The notes under the pieces are model-generated. The model made no database searches. It was not told where the DNA came from and was given only the letters and a program-made list of their open reading frames with translations. A stretch of DNA of 64,000 nt from Desulfobacteraceae bacterium (GTDB lineage Bacteria; Desulfobacterota; Desulfobacteria; Desulfobacterales; Desulfobacteraceae). This document shows, piece after piece, positions 45,455-54,912 of this stretch. How positions within the stretch are numbered: position 1 is the stretch's first letter; every line of letters begins with the position of its first letter. Where the stretch lies: the NCBI GenBank assembly GCA_016743945.1, contig JADGFI010000019.1:1-64000 (forward strand). Reading direction: 5' to 3'. A program made the position numbers and the translations under genes.

Positions 45455-47458
45455 ATGAAACTAAATTTTTTTGTGTTGCTCTTTTTCCTTTTGTGCGTTT
45501 CTTTTTGCACTCCCCTTTTTGCGGATGACCTTTCCAAGAACATCCCATCGACCGGATCAACCATTATCGAAGACATCACGGTCAGTGAGAAACGGATTCT
45601 CCAACGATTTTCCCAGGAACTGGCTGAATACGGCCACTCAGTGGATGTCATCACCGGTAAACAGATTCAGGAAGCCGGATTTGTGGATTTGACCAAAGCG
45701 ATCCAGGTCCTGGTCCCGGGTATCTTTTCCTCTTCCCGCCAGGGCAGGGGCGGATGGACCTTTACCCATCTGCACGGCAGCGATGATATCCTCTGGCTTT
45801 TGGATGGGGTTCGCATGACCAACCCTTTGTATGCGTCGGACTGGTCTACCACCATCAGCATCCACCAGGTCGAGCGCATCGAAGTGCTCAAAGGCGGAGA
45901 AAGCATTTTTTACGGGTCCGGCGCCAGGGGCGGTGTAATCAATATCATCACCAAACCAGTGGGTAAAGAAACCCAGGGGCAGATAGGGGTATCCTACGGA
46001 GAGTTGGGCTACCGGGAAACCTATGGCCATGTTACCGATACAGTGAATGGCCACGGTTTCATGGTTTTTGGCAGTTATGAAGGGTCAGACGGCTACCAGG
46101 TCTGTGATGACCAGTCCTTTAATAACGCCTTGAATCCAGTACAGCAACGCGAAGTCGGATATGACAGAGCCGTTGTGGGCGCAAAATATCAAAAGGAATT
46201 TGATCTGGCCGGCAACGCAATATTAAGGGCCCAGGCCCAGAAGCAACAGGGCCATTTCGACTATCCATACCCCCATTATCGTTCCGCCTTTAATGATTAT
46301 GAGGAGGAGATTGCCACCCTTAAATGGGACCATGAAGTCAATTCCAATTTCTCCTATTATCTGAATACCTATGTTCACACCTGGTGGGGAAATGTGACCT
46401 TTGTCGCCCCTGACGGTTCATTTGCCTGGGGGGATAGAAGCAATGCCGCGGTCTGGGGATATGAGGATCTGGGCGCCAATTTGATCACCAGTACCACCTG
46501 GGGGCAGGGTCATGAATTCATTAGCGGGATTGACTATCAAACCTATTGGGGAAAGGAAGAGGTGATGAGGGTTGCCAGTACCGACCGGACCCACACCTAT
46601 GCCGGCTTTGCCAGTATAAGGCCCTACCTGGCTTTTTCTCCCAAAACGAAAACCGCTGCCGGTATTCGCTACACCACCACCAATGAGAACCTTAGTTCCA
46701 CGGTATGGGACTTGAGTCTGAAAACACCGATATGGGGTCCGATTTATTTTAGAGGGGCTGTGGGGACCTCTTTTACGCTGCCCACGTTGATGCAGCTATA
46801 CGGAACAGCTGACAACGGCGGCACCATCGGTAATCCGGATCTGGAACCGGAACAAAGCCAGAACCTGGATGTGGGTGTAGGGGGGAACTGGGGGCTTTTC
46901 CGTGGTGAAATCGGCTATTTCTACCAGGAAGTTGAGGATATGATCACAAGTTCCGTTCTTGCCGACGGGACATCCTCCTACAAAAATGCTGACGGTACAA
47001 CCGAGATTAACGGGTTTGAAGTCCAGGCCGGTGCCGGGCCTGTCAATGGCGTGACCTTGAATCTAAGCGCCACCTGGGTCAATTCTGAGGATAAGGATAC
47101 CACACTCCAGTTGGAGCGGGTTCCCGAGTTTTATACCACCGCCAATCTTTCTTACCGTCATGGGGCCGGCCGATTTGGGGCCGATTTTATGGCCCGCTAC
47201 ACCGGGGATATATATGAAAGGGGTCTGTCACCCTTTGCCGATGTCAATTATGGGAACTACTTTGTTGCTGATGCTTCGGTATTTTATAAATTCGGCAGGG
47301 AAAACCGTCACAAATTCTCGTTGCGGCTTGAAAATATTTTTGACCAGGATTATGCCACCCGCTATAACCGAGTGACCAATTCTGATGGCACCAAATTTTT
47401 GTACCACCAGTACGGACTTCCCCGGAATATCATTGCCGGTTATACCTACACATTTTAA
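45455..47458 (+). CDS. TonB-dependent outer-membrane receptor
   Basis: A 667-residue outer-membrane transporter. A signal peptide (cleavage near PLFA-DD) is followed by a TonB-box-like EDITVSE, the plug domain (VDVITGKQIQEAGFVDLTKA, LLDGVRM, VERIEVLKGGESIFYGSGAR, GVINIITK) and a 22-strand-type barrel closing with a terminal Phe (IIAGYTYTF). Barrel segments TSFTLPTLMQLYG and NPDLEPEQSQNLDVGV are typical. It heads an operon with a binding protein, FecCD permease and ATPase, so it imports a chelate: a siderophore, cobalamin or another metal complex. The presence of a DUF4198 protein hints at nickel, cobalt or copper. Confidence 0.95.
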   Translation: MKLNFFVLLFFLLCVSFCTPLFADDLSKNIPSTGSTIIEDITVSEKRILQRFSQELAEYGHSVDVITGKQIQEAGFVDLTKAIQVLVPGIFSSSRQGRGGWTFTHLHGSDDILWLLDGVRMTNPLYASDWSTTISIHQVERIEVLKGGESIFYGSGARGGVINIITKPVGKETQGQIGVSYGELGYRETYGHVTDTVNGHGFMVFGSYEGSDGYQVCDDQSFNNALNPVQQREVGYDRAVVGAKYQKEFDLAGNAILRAQAQKQQGHFDYPYPHYRSAFNDYEEEIATLKWDHEVNSNFSYYLNTYVHTWWGNVTFVAPDGSFAWGDRSNAAVWGYEDLGANLITSTTWGQGHEFISGIDYQTYWGKEEVMRVASTDRTHTYAGFASIRPYLAFSPKTKTAAGIRYTTTNENLSSTVWDLSLKTPIWGPIYFRGAVGTSFTLPTLMQLYGTADNGGTIGNPDLEPEQSQNLDVGVGGNWGLFRGEIGYFYQEVEDMITSSVLADGTSSYKNADGTTEINGFEVQAGAGPVNGVTLNLSATWVNSEDKDTTLQLERVPEFYTTANLSYRHGAGRFGADFMARYTGDIYERGLSPFADVNYGNYFVADASVFYKFGRENRHKFSLRLENIFDQDYATRYNRVTNSDGTKFLYHQYGLPRNIIAGYTYTF

Positions 47459-47467
47459 TTGAAAAAT

Positions 47468-48655
47468 ATGGATATGAAGTTTTTAAACCGCATACTGAGG
47501 CTGTTATGCTCTTTTATCATACTGGGAATGATCTGGCATATTTCTTTGCTGTCCGGGCATGAAAGGCAAAAGCGAGATCAGATCAGCATCATCGATGGCA
47601 ACGGGCAGACCCTGCAGGTTGACCTGCCGGTTGAACGTATTGTTGTGGAATATACAGACAATGCAGAACTGGTACGCCTCTTGAATCAGACAGACAAGGT
47701 GGTGGGGGTGGCAGGATATGATTATATATTCCAAAAATGCCGGCGGCAGTTTCCTGAATTCATGTTGCTGCCTTCGGTTGGCTACCCCTGGGCCATGGAT
47801 TATGAGGCCGTGTTTGGACTCGACCCGGATTTGGTTCTGACTTTTACCTCCCAGACCCGGGACAAACAGGCGAACCTGCCCGGCATTGGTGTTTTGTTTC
47901 TGGGCCTGTACCATCCTGATCTGGTCTTTCCTGAAAAGTCTGCCTATGTCAGGGGCATCCAGAACCTGGGACGTCTTCTGAATGCCGAGGACCGGGCCCA
48001 AGAGTATCTTTCCTGGTACAAAGGGGTGCTCAAAACCATTGCAGACAGGACAGGTTCCCTCGAACAGGGCCAGAAGCCAAGGGTTTTAATTTCCTCCTAC
48101 CCCCGATGCAACTCAGCAGGCAGCAGCTATTGCGCCTATTCGGCAAAGGATACCCTGAGCCAGGCCAGCAGCATTGCAGGTGGGAAAAACCTGGTGGACT
48201 TTTTGCCCAGGACCAACGGGGTAAGCCTGCCCGTTGATCCGGAATGGGTGATCCGTGAAAATCCGGATGTCATCTTGCTCCATGCCGTGGATGATATCCA
48301 GGCCTCCGGTTACGAGACTGATGAGACCGCATGGCTTGAAAGAGGCCTGGCTGAGTTTATGGCCAGGCCGGAACTTATCAGCGTCAAGGCGATAAAAGAT
48401 AAAAAAGTGTTTGTCCTTGACGGCCATTTCAGGAACGATGCCAGTGGCGGCGCCCTTGCTGCCGCATATCTGGCGGTTCTTTTCCATCCGGGCCTGTTTG
48501 AGGATATTGATCCCGAGGACCTTCATCAAGAATATCTGGAAATGCAGGGCCTGGCGTATGATTTGGATGAGCACGGAATCTTTTTCTTTCCGCCTCTGGT
48601 CCGGGAAAAGGGGCTGGCCGGCATTCCGGACCGGTACCTAGGGGATATCAAATGA
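47468..48655 (+). CDS. Periplasmic metal-chelate-binding protein
   Basis: About 395 residues. An N-terminal hydrophobic anchor or signal (LLCSFIILGMIWHISLL) is followed by a FecB/BtuF-like binding fold starting ISIIDGNGQTLQVDLPVERI, with AVFGLDPDLVLTFTS and PEWVIRENPDVILLH in the two lobes. A Cys pair (RCNSAGSSYC) in the middle is unusual. Start is uncertain among the ATGs at 47468 and 47474 and a TTG at 47459, immediately after the receptor stop. It overlaps the permease gene by 4 bp and hands substrate to it. The ligand is not identifiable. Confidence 0.88.
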   Translation: MDMKFLNRILRLLCSFIILGMIWHISLLSGHERQKRDQISIIDGNGQTLQVDLPVERIVVEYTDNAELVRLLNQTDKVVGVAGYDYIFQKCRRQFPEFMLLPSVGYPWAMDYEAVFGLDPDLVLTFTSQTRDKQANLPGIGVLFLGLYHPDLVFPEKSAYVRGIQNLGRLLNAEDRAQEYLSWYKGVLKTIADRTGSLEQGQKPRVLISSYPRCNSAGSSYCAYSAKDTLSQASSIAGGKNLVDFLPRTNGVSLPVDPEWVIRENPDVILLHAVDDIQASGYETDETAWLERGLAEFMARPELISVKAIKDKKVFVLDGHFRNDASGGALAAAYLAVLFHPGLFEDIDPEDLHQEYLEMQGLAYDLDEHGIFFFPPLVREKGLAGIPDRYLGDIK

Positions 48656-49707
48656 ACCAGACCCTCCTTTTGCGCAGGGCCTATGCAAAGAAAGGCCTGC
48701 AAAAAGCCTGTACGGCCGGTATCCTGGTGGTGTTGATCTTTTGTATGGCCGGCATCTCCCTTTCCCAGGGGTCCCTGGAAATTTGTTTTAAAGAGGTGTG
48801 GGGTATTTTGTGGCAAGTGGTTGTGCAGGGATACGATTCCCAAAATACGCATCAAACCGTTATTCTTGTTCTGCGCCTTCCAAGGGTTGCCATGGGCATA
48901 CTGGCCGGGTTTGGTCTGGGTGTTGCCGGGGCGGTTTTTCAGGGGGTGCTTCGAAACCCCCTGGCCAGCCCCACAACCCTTGGGGTGAGTTCTGCCGCTG
49001 GCCTGGGAGCAGCCCTGGCCATGATACTGGGTATGGGGGTTACCGGGGGCAGGTTTTTGGTGGTGGGCAATGCCTTTGTTTTTTCCATGATACCGGTGTT
49101 GGTGATTTTCAGCCTGGCCCGGTTCAGGCAGGCCACACCTGAAATGATGATTTTGTCCGGAATCGGCATGTTCTATATCTTCGGTGCCCTTACCTCCATG
49201 CTTCAATTCCTGGCAACCCAGGACGCACTCAAAGCTATGGTGGTGTGGCTCATGGGGGATCTGGGGAGGGCGAAATGGCAGGAGATCCTGGTAACAGGAA
49301 CGGTCCTTAGTGCCTGTATTCCTCTGATTTTATGGAAATCCTGGGATCTCAATCTTATGGGTCTTGGAGACGAGGCTGCCCGGTCCCTCGGCACAAATCC
49401 GGACAAAAGCCGGATGATATTGATGGTCACAGCGTCCCTGATCACGGCCACCATTATCTGTTTTACCGGAATGATCGGTTTTATCGGTCTGGTCTCTCCC
49501 CATATTTGCAGGATCATTCTCGGATCGGACAACCGGTTTCTGGTTGCAGCCTCGGGGATTTTTGGCGCTGCATTCCTGATCTTTTCAGACTTGGTCTGTC
49601 GGGTGGTCATTGCGCCGGTAATCATTCCGGTGGGTATTGTTACTGCCTGTGCAGGGGGACCATTATTTCTTTATCTTATTATTCAGAAAAAGAAGAGGTA
49701 TTGGTAA
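48652..49707 (+). CDS. FecCD-family ABC transporter permease
   Basis: A 351-residue inner-membrane permease of about ten helices. The family blocks are VILVLRLPRVAMGILAGFGL, GAVFQGVLRNPLASPTTLGV and the cytosolic coupling stretch GFIGLVSPHICRIILGSDNR. It overlaps the binding-protein gene by 4 bp and is followed after 5 bp by the ATPase. It is clearly homologous to the permease at 11530-12600, but the two are divergent, so the systems probably carry different chelates. Confidence 0.95.
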   Translation: MNQTLLLRRAYAKKGLQKACTAGILVVLIFCMAGISLSQGSLEICFKEVWGILWQVVVQGYDSQNTHQTVILVLRLPRVAMGILAGFGLGVAGAVFQGVLRNPLASPTTLGVSSAAGLGAALAMILGMGVTGGRFLVVGNAFVFSMIPVLVIFSLARFRQATPEMMILSGIGMFYIFGALTSMLQFLATQDALKAMVVWLMGDLGRAKWQEILVTGTVLSACIPLILWKSWDLNLMGLGDEAARSLGTNPDKSRMILMVTASLITATIICFTGMIGFIGLVSPHICRIILGSDNRFLVAASGIFGAAFLIFSDLVCRVVIAPVIIPVGIVTACAGGPLFLYLIIQKKKRYW

Positions 49708-49712
49708 GGTCC

Positions 49713-50498
49713 ATGAAATTAAGGTTGGAAAAGGTCCGGTTTACCTATGGCAACAGACTCGTCCTGGATAACATCTCTCTCGGGCTTGAGCCGGGGAAAA
49801 TAGTGGCAATCTGCGGACCCAACGGTGTCGGCAAATCCACTCTGCTCAAGTGCATCAATCGGATACTGCCTTCCCAGGGCAGTATTTTCCTTGAGGACAG
49901 GGAGGTGAAAACCCTGAAGAGATTATGGATTGCAAGGCAGGTGGGATATGTCCCCCAAGAGACGGCTCAGGTCTTTTCCATTTCGGTTTTTGAGATGGTC
50001 ATGATGGGAAGACGTCCCTATCTTGGTTGGAAAAGCCGTTCCCAGGACAGGGAAAAGGTTTTTGAAATTCTGGAGCTCATGGGCATTTCAGATTTCGGGC
50101 TTCGGGATTTCAACCAGCTGAGCGGGGGCCAGCAGCAAAAAGTGATCATTGCAAGGGCCCTGGCACAGGAGCCTGAAATCTTGCTGCTGGACGAACCCCT
50201 GGCCAGCCTGGACCTGGGCCACCAGCTTGAGGTGATGGCCCTGATGCAGCAGCTGGCATCTGACCAAAAAATGTTGGTGATCATGACCGTCCACGATTTG
50301 AACCTGGCTGCCTGGTATGCGGATCAGATTCTCATGGTCAAGGACGGCAATATTTTGTGCGCCGGTGATCCGTCAGCCGTTCTCACGCCGGAGACCATCT
50401 GGTCGGTGTACGGCGTCGCGGCAAAGGTGAAAATCGAAGAAGGCAGGCCCTATGTCATCCCTTTACGGCATTCTCCCGGGCAAAACCGGCTTAGGTAA
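49713..50498 (+). CDS. ABC transporter ATP-binding protein (FecE-like)
   Basis: A 261-residue ATPase for the preceding permease. Walker A is GPNGVGKSTL, the signature is LSGGQQQKVI, Walker B is ILLLDEPLASLDLG, and the H-loop is MTVHDLN. The start at 49713 follows a GGTAAGG site five bases after the permease stop; the frame is open far upstream inside the permease gene, which is a shadow. Order and length are typical of iron-chelate importers. Confidence 0.95.
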   Translation: MKLRLEKVRFTYGNRLVLDNISLGLEPGKIVAICGPNGVGKSTLLKCINRILPSQGSIFLEDREVKTLKRLWIARQVGYVPQETAQVFSISVFEMVMMGRRPYLGWKSRSQDREKVFEILELMGISDFGLRDFNQLSGGQQQKVIIARALAQEPEILLLDEPLASLDLGHQLEVMALMQQLASDQKMLVIMTVHDLNLAAWYADQILMVKDGNILCAGDPSAVLTPETIWSVYGVAAKVKIEEGRPYVIPLRHSPGQNRLR

Positions 50499-50523
50499 AC
50501 AATAATTCAAAAAAGGAAAAAAA

Positions 50524-51327
50524 ATGTTTAGAATCTTTTTTAGTGCTCTGATACTTGTCTTTGCCACGGCAACCCCTGCCTTTGCCCACGATTGCTGGCT
50601 TCAGCCGGACCACTTCAGGCTTGGCCTTGAAATGCTTCTGGCGGCCAGGATTTTTGTGGGTGAACGCTTGAAAAGCGATAAAGAGTTGCCCCTGGACAAA
50701 AAAATAACGCCTCGCCTGGATCTTTTTACCAGAAAAGGGAGGCAGGACCTTGTTCCCCGGCTTTTGGACCAGGGACTTCCTGCGATAAGTTTTATGCCAG
50801 AATTCCAAGGGAGCGGCCTTTTGGCAATGGATCGGGATTTTACAGCCATCACCCTGGAAACCGATAAGTTTACCTCCTATCTCGCCCACGAACACCACCT
50901 CCACCTGCTGGATCAGGTCGAAGCAAATTCGAGGAGCAGTCAGAAAGAGGCCTATGCAAGGTGCATGAAAGCCCTTGTACAGGTGGACAATTTTCAGGAT
51001 GAACCTGAACTATGGGCACAAAGGACCGGTCAAAAGCTGGAAATTATTCTGCTTTCTCCTCCCAAAAGCCAGAAACCTGTCCGAGTTCAGGTGCTCTTTG
51101 AGGGTCGCCCTCTGGCAGATAAGACGGTGACCGCTGTCAACGCTGGCCCCAATGCCCAAACTGATCAGACCATGACCACAGATCACAACGGCATGGCCGA
51201 GTTTGAAAATTCCAGGGCAGGGCTCTGGCTTATCCGCCTTGTCCACCTCTATCCCTGCAGGGAGGAAAAGGACATGGACTGGACCAGCTACTGGGCATCT
51301 TTTTGTTTTGAAATTCCAGAGCCATAG
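50524..51327 (+). CDS. DUF4198 periplasmic protein
   Basis: A 267-residue exported protein. The signal peptide ends TATPAFA and cleavage would leave His as the first residue (HDCWLQPDHFRLGL), the start pattern of DUF4198 proteins. Other conserved points are the HEHHLHL cluster (about residue 120), which could bind metal, and an immunoglobulin-like C-terminal part with VQVLFEGRPLADKTVTAV. DUF4198 proteins occur beside nickel/cobalt and other metal transporters. An N-terminal His is a ligand in copper 'histidine brace' proteins, so a metal-binding role is likely but the metal is unproven. It starts 26 bp after the ATPase stop. Confidence 0.85.
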   Translation: MFRIFFSALILVFATATPAFAHDCWLQPDHFRLGLEMLLAARIFVGERLKSDKELPLDKKITPRLDLFTRKGRQDLVPRLLDQGLPAISFMPEFQGSGLLAMDRDFTAITLETDKFTSYLAHEHHLHLLDQVEANSRSSQKEAYARCMKALVQVDNFQDEPELWAQRTGQKLEIILLSPPKSQKPVRVQVLFEGRPLADKTVTAVNAGPNAQTDQTMTTDHNGMAEFENSRAGLWLIRLVHLYPCREEKDMDWTSYWASFCFEIPEP

Positions 51328-51384
51328 CAAATTTATAGGGCTCCATAAGTATTATACATCCATATTAAATTTAAGGATGAAGTC

Positions 51385-52215
51385 ATGAATCCTATCCAGA
51401 AATGGAAAAAATTACAGAGCAGTTCTTTTCTCTACCACGCGGTTAAGTTAGATCAGGAAGAGTCATACTGGAAAAAATATGCAGAAAACTATGACATAAG
51501 ACGGCACCAGGGAAAGGGCATTGAAAGGGAGCTGCAAATAGTCTTGAATTTACTCACCGAGGATATGAGTGTCCTTGAGATAGGCGCAGGTACGGGAATA
51601 TTTACAAAACAAATTGCAAAGAAGGTTAAAAGGGTAACTGTTGTTGAGCCCTCCCCCTCCATGATCAGTGTAATGAAAGATAGCCTGGAACAAAAGGGAA
51701 TAAAAAATGTAAGGATCATTCAATCAAAGTGGGAAGAGGCAGAGGTGGGGCAGCATGATGTGGTCCTTGCCGCCGGTTGTCTGTATGTCTTTTATGATAT
51801 TGATAAAGCCCTGACAAAAATAATTGAAAAGGCGAAAAAGTTGTTTGTCCTGACACACGGTATAAACGGATATGGAAATATATATAAAGAGGCGGCGGGG
51901 CTGATGGGTATCGAACCTCCCTTATCCGGCCCTGATTATGTTAATCTTTATAATGTGCTATGTCACATGGGGATTTATGCCAATGTGAATATTATCAGGT
52001 CAAAGGGAGATATAATATATGACGATATGGATCACGCAGTAGATATATGGGTAGAACGAATGGGTCTGATGGATCTGAAAGATGATAAGATACAGGTGCT
52101 CAGAGGATATCTTGAAAGCCGCATGAAATTGATAAAATCAGGAAGATTCTCTTTGGGCAGTTATAAGAGGATCAATTCGATTCTCTGGCATTCTTTTAAT
52201 GATATTTCTGATTGA
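51385..52215 (+). CDS. Class I SAM-dependent methyltransferase
   Basis: A 276-residue soluble methyltransferase. SAM motif I is VLEIGAGTGIFTKQIAKKVK, followed by VTVVEPSPSMISVMK and the VVLAAGCLYVF motif. The C-terminal half (about 140-276) is helical and not recognised. Base composition is clearly more AT-rich than its neighbours (many Lys, Ile, Asn and ATA/AAA codons), a sign of transfer. It is 58 bp after the DUF4198 gene on the same strand. It may modify a metallophore or act on a small molecule. Methyltransferase genes also flank the other FecCD operon. Confidence 0.82.
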   Translation: MNPIQKWKKLQSSSFLYHAVKLDQEESYWKKYAENYDIRRHQGKGIERELQIVLNLLTEDMSVLEIGAGTGIFTKQIAKKVKRVTVVEPSPSMISVMKDSLEQKGIKNVRIIQSKWEEAEVGQHDVVLAAGCLYVFYDIDKALTKIIEKAKKLFVLTHGINGYGNIYKEAAGLMGIEPPLSGPDYVNLYNVLCHMGIYANVNIIRSKGDIIYDDMDHAVDIWVERMGLMDLKDDKIQVLRGYLESRMKLIKSGRFSLGSYKRINSILWHSFNDISD

Positions 52216-52289
52216 ATCGGGATGGGTATCAAATCTTTTATTGTCTGTTGGCGGGGATTCAATGGGATCTGTTCTTTCATTTTGATTCA

Positions 52290-54854
52290 TTAAACCGGGA
52301 GTTTGATAATAAAGGCAGTTCCTTTCCCGGGGGAGGATTTCACGGTCAGTACCCCATTGTGATTTTCTTTAATAATGAAATAGGAAACCGACAGGCCCAG
52401 TCCGGTTCCAATTCCCACCTCCTTGGTGGTGAAAAAGGGTTCGAAAATCCGTTTTTGGATTTCTTTCGGGATTCCGGGGCCATTGTCCCGAATTTCAACG
52501 GCCACCATATTTAGTTCCAGAAAATATCGGATAACAAACTTGGGAGATGCAACCTTTGCCTCGGACATGGCTTCAGTTCCATTTTTCAGGATATTAAAGA
52601 GCACCTGTTGGATTTTGGTTTTTTCACAGGGAACGGCCGGGAGATCGTTCTCTATTTCGTGGAAAATTTCCATGGAGCGAAGATCATACTGATTTTTCAG
52701 GCTATAATCATTTCTCATAAGATTCAGGGTGGATGCCACCATTCCCTGGACAGAATGACGGGATCGTGTGCTGTCATTTTTGCGGCTGAATGACAGCATA
52801 TTCTCAACAATTTTTGCCGCGCGTTTACCCACGGAATCCACCTGGTCCATCATGTGGAAAATGTTTCTTTCTTCCATGTAACCTTGAAGAAGATCCAGGT
52901 CGATGCCATATTTTTTTGCCACATTGACATTGGCAGGCTGTGGTTTTGACAGGCGGTTCTTTATGACCTGGATATTCTGGAGAATACCGGCAAGGGGGTT
53001 GTTGATTTCATGGGCCATGCCGGCAGCAAGGCCGCCCACGGACATCATTTTCTCGGACTGGACCATCATCTCTTCGATTTTTATTCGTTTACTGATGTCA
53101 TCCACCCGTATCACAGCTCCCGGCAAATTGTCTGATAATATAGGGTAAACGGTAATATCTGTTACAAACTTTTTCTGATTAATCACCAGAGGAGTCTTTT
53201 CCAGTCTTTGCACCTGCTGGTTTTTAATGGCCATGGAAATATCGGGGATAATGTCGGCCAACCGGGAAAAGATTAGGAAAAGTGATTTGCCCCGGGCATG
53301 GTCAGCCGGTATCCCGGTCATTTTTTCAGCCTCTATATTCCACTGGGTGATCATTGTTTTATCATCCACTCCGATGAGAATGGAGGGCATTGAATTGATG
53401 ATGCTTTTAACATAGTCCCGGGCAAATCGAAGTTCTTGTTCCACTTTTCTGATTCGGGTAATATCTGTATAACTGACAACCAGGCTGGTCAGTTTTTTTT
53501 CCGTGTCCCGGTACCGGGCGGCGTTGATGCTGACATCCAGGAGGTCCCTGGATTTTGTGTAGCGCTGGGTGATAAAATCAAAATTTTTCTCGGAGTGATT
53601 GAAGACCTGCCGGATGGCATCTTCTGTCGCCTGTTTTTGGTTTTTTGGAACAAAATTAAGCTGTTTTCCCAGCAACTCTCCACAATTCCACCCAAATACC
53701 CGGGTGAAGGCAGGATTGGCATAGGTCACTTCCTTTTTTTCTGAATAATAGACAATGGGGGTGGGGGAAACTTCCAGCATTGTTCTGTGGCTTTCTTCAC
53801 TTTTCCGTAACGCTGCTTCATCCTGTTTATGCTGGGTAATGTCCCTTAAAACAATGAGCCAGCCGCTTTGTTTTTTCTTGGGATCCAACAAAGGAGAGAT
53901 CCTTAAATCCCATTGTTGTAGAATACCTTTCATTGTCAGGGCGGTCTCAATTTCGACCGCTTTTGTTTCCCGGTGGGCATCAACAAGGCGGTAAAGTTCC
54001 GGAAACATGTTCTTTGCTGAGTCCTGACCCGGTGTGAATGTTTGGAGTGCAAAGGCCTTTGAACAGGCCCTGTTGATCTCCATGACCCTGTCATTCATAT
54101 CCATGACAATCACAGGATCCCCCATGCCGTCAATGACGGCCTCATGGGCAAGGGGAATGAGATTTAAAAGCTGATACCGGATAAGGCCCACGGAAAATAG
54201 AATCCCACTGACCATAAAGGCGAAGGGAGTGAGATCTAAGTTTCGGGTCGCCTGGAAGCCGAACAGGTATTGCACATTAAAAAGCAAGGGAACTAGAATG
54301 CCCGATAGAATGAGGGTTAGTTGTTTTCGATAGAGACCCCTGGAAGAAGCAAAGGCCTTTAGCAAAATGAAAGTTGCACATAAGATCATTCCGTAGGAAA
54401 ATGCCACATACCCCCAGAAGGCGATTCCCCGCTTAAATATGATTCCCTGGATGACGGTGTTTGATTCCAGATGGGCCTTCTGCCACATCAGTCCGTGGAA
54501 TTGGTTGGTCAGGGCAAGAAAAATGGTCAAAACCGGAATCGTTAAGAGCAGTAAATCAAGTTTTTTCTCCAGGCCATCGGTTTTTCCGGTAAGGGTGCAA
54601 ACAAATTTAAATGTCAACATCCCTACCCAGGATACGCCTAAATATTCGATCCTGACCCACCAGAGTTTCAGGGAAAGCTCAGGGCTTAAATATTCCATAC
54701 CATACCCAAGGGTCCAGATGGAAGTGCCTGCCAGCAACAGCATGAGTTGTCGTGCCCCTGTCTTTTCCCGGTAGGGGGCCAGGTATATTGCAATGCCTGC
54801 GCAGATCATCCCTGAAACCAGGGAGAAAAAGCCGAATAATATGGTCCAGTTCAT
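52290..54854 (-). CDS. 7TM-PAS sensor histidine kinase
   Basis: About 854 residues. Seven N-terminal membrane helices (the LFGFFSLVSGMICAGIAIYL start and LLRYQLLNLIPLAHEAVIDG-type end are typical of the histidine-kinase 7TM input) lead into three PAS domains (about 225-560, with NRACSKAFAL, NPAFTRVFGWNCGELL and WNIEAEKMTGIP). The HisKA box is AAGMAHEINNPLAGIL. The ATPase domain has NILKNGTEAMSEA, DNGPGIP and IGTGLGLSVSYF. There is no receiver domain. The start at 54854 is set by AGGATA upstream; a longer frame would overlap the methyltransferase gene. The cognate regulator is not adjacent. Confidence 0.9.
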   Translation of the reverse strand: MNWTILFGFFSLVSGMICAGIAIYLAPYREKTGARQLMLLLAGTSIWTLGYGMEYLSPELSLKLWWVRIEYLGVSWVGMLTFKFVCTLTGKTDGLEKKLDLLLLTIPVLTIFLALTNQFHGLMWQKAHLESNTVIQGIIFKRGIAFWGYVAFSYGMILCATFILLKAFASSRGLYRKQLTLILSGILVPLLFNVQYLFGFQATRNLDLTPFAFMVSGILFSVGLIRYQLLNLIPLAHEAVIDGMGDPVIVMDMNDRVMEINRACSKAFALQTFTPGQDSAKNMFPELYRLVDAHRETKAVEIETALTMKGILQQWDLRISPLLDPKKKQSGWLIVLRDITQHKQDEAALRKSEESHRTMLEVSPTPIVYYSEKKEVTYANPAFTRVFGWNCGELLGKQLNFVPKNQKQATEDAIRQVFNHSEKNFDFITQRYTKSRDLLDVSINAARYRDTEKKLTSLVVSYTDITRIRKVEQELRFARDYVKSIINSMPSILIGVDDKTMITQWNIEAEKMTGIPADHARGKSLFLIFSRLADIIPDISMAIKNQQVQRLEKTPLVINQKKFVTDITVYPILSDNLPGAVIRVDDISKRIKIEEMMVQSEKMMSVGGLAAGMAHEINNPLAGILQNIQVIKNRLSKPQPANVNVAKKYGIDLDLLQGYMEERNIFHMMDQVDSVGKRAAKIVENMLSFSRKNDSTRSRHSVQGMVASTLNLMRNDYSLKNQYDLRSMEIFHEIENDLPAVPCEKTKIQQVLFNILKNGTEAMSEAKVASPKFVIRYFLELNMVAVEIRDNGPGIPKEIQKRIFEPFFTTKEVGIGTGLGLSVSYFIIKENHNGVLTVKSSPGKGTAFIIKLPV

Positions 54855-54912
54855 GTCTTGTATCCTATAATAGCTATATGCTAATTCAAAACAGTTTTTT
54901 ATAGCGGAAGGA

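Noticed and set aside
49332..49712. N-terminal extension of the second ATPase frame upstream of 49713
   Set aside because: This part overlaps the FecCD permease in another frame and has no similarity to ABC ATPases; a ribosome site supports 49713.
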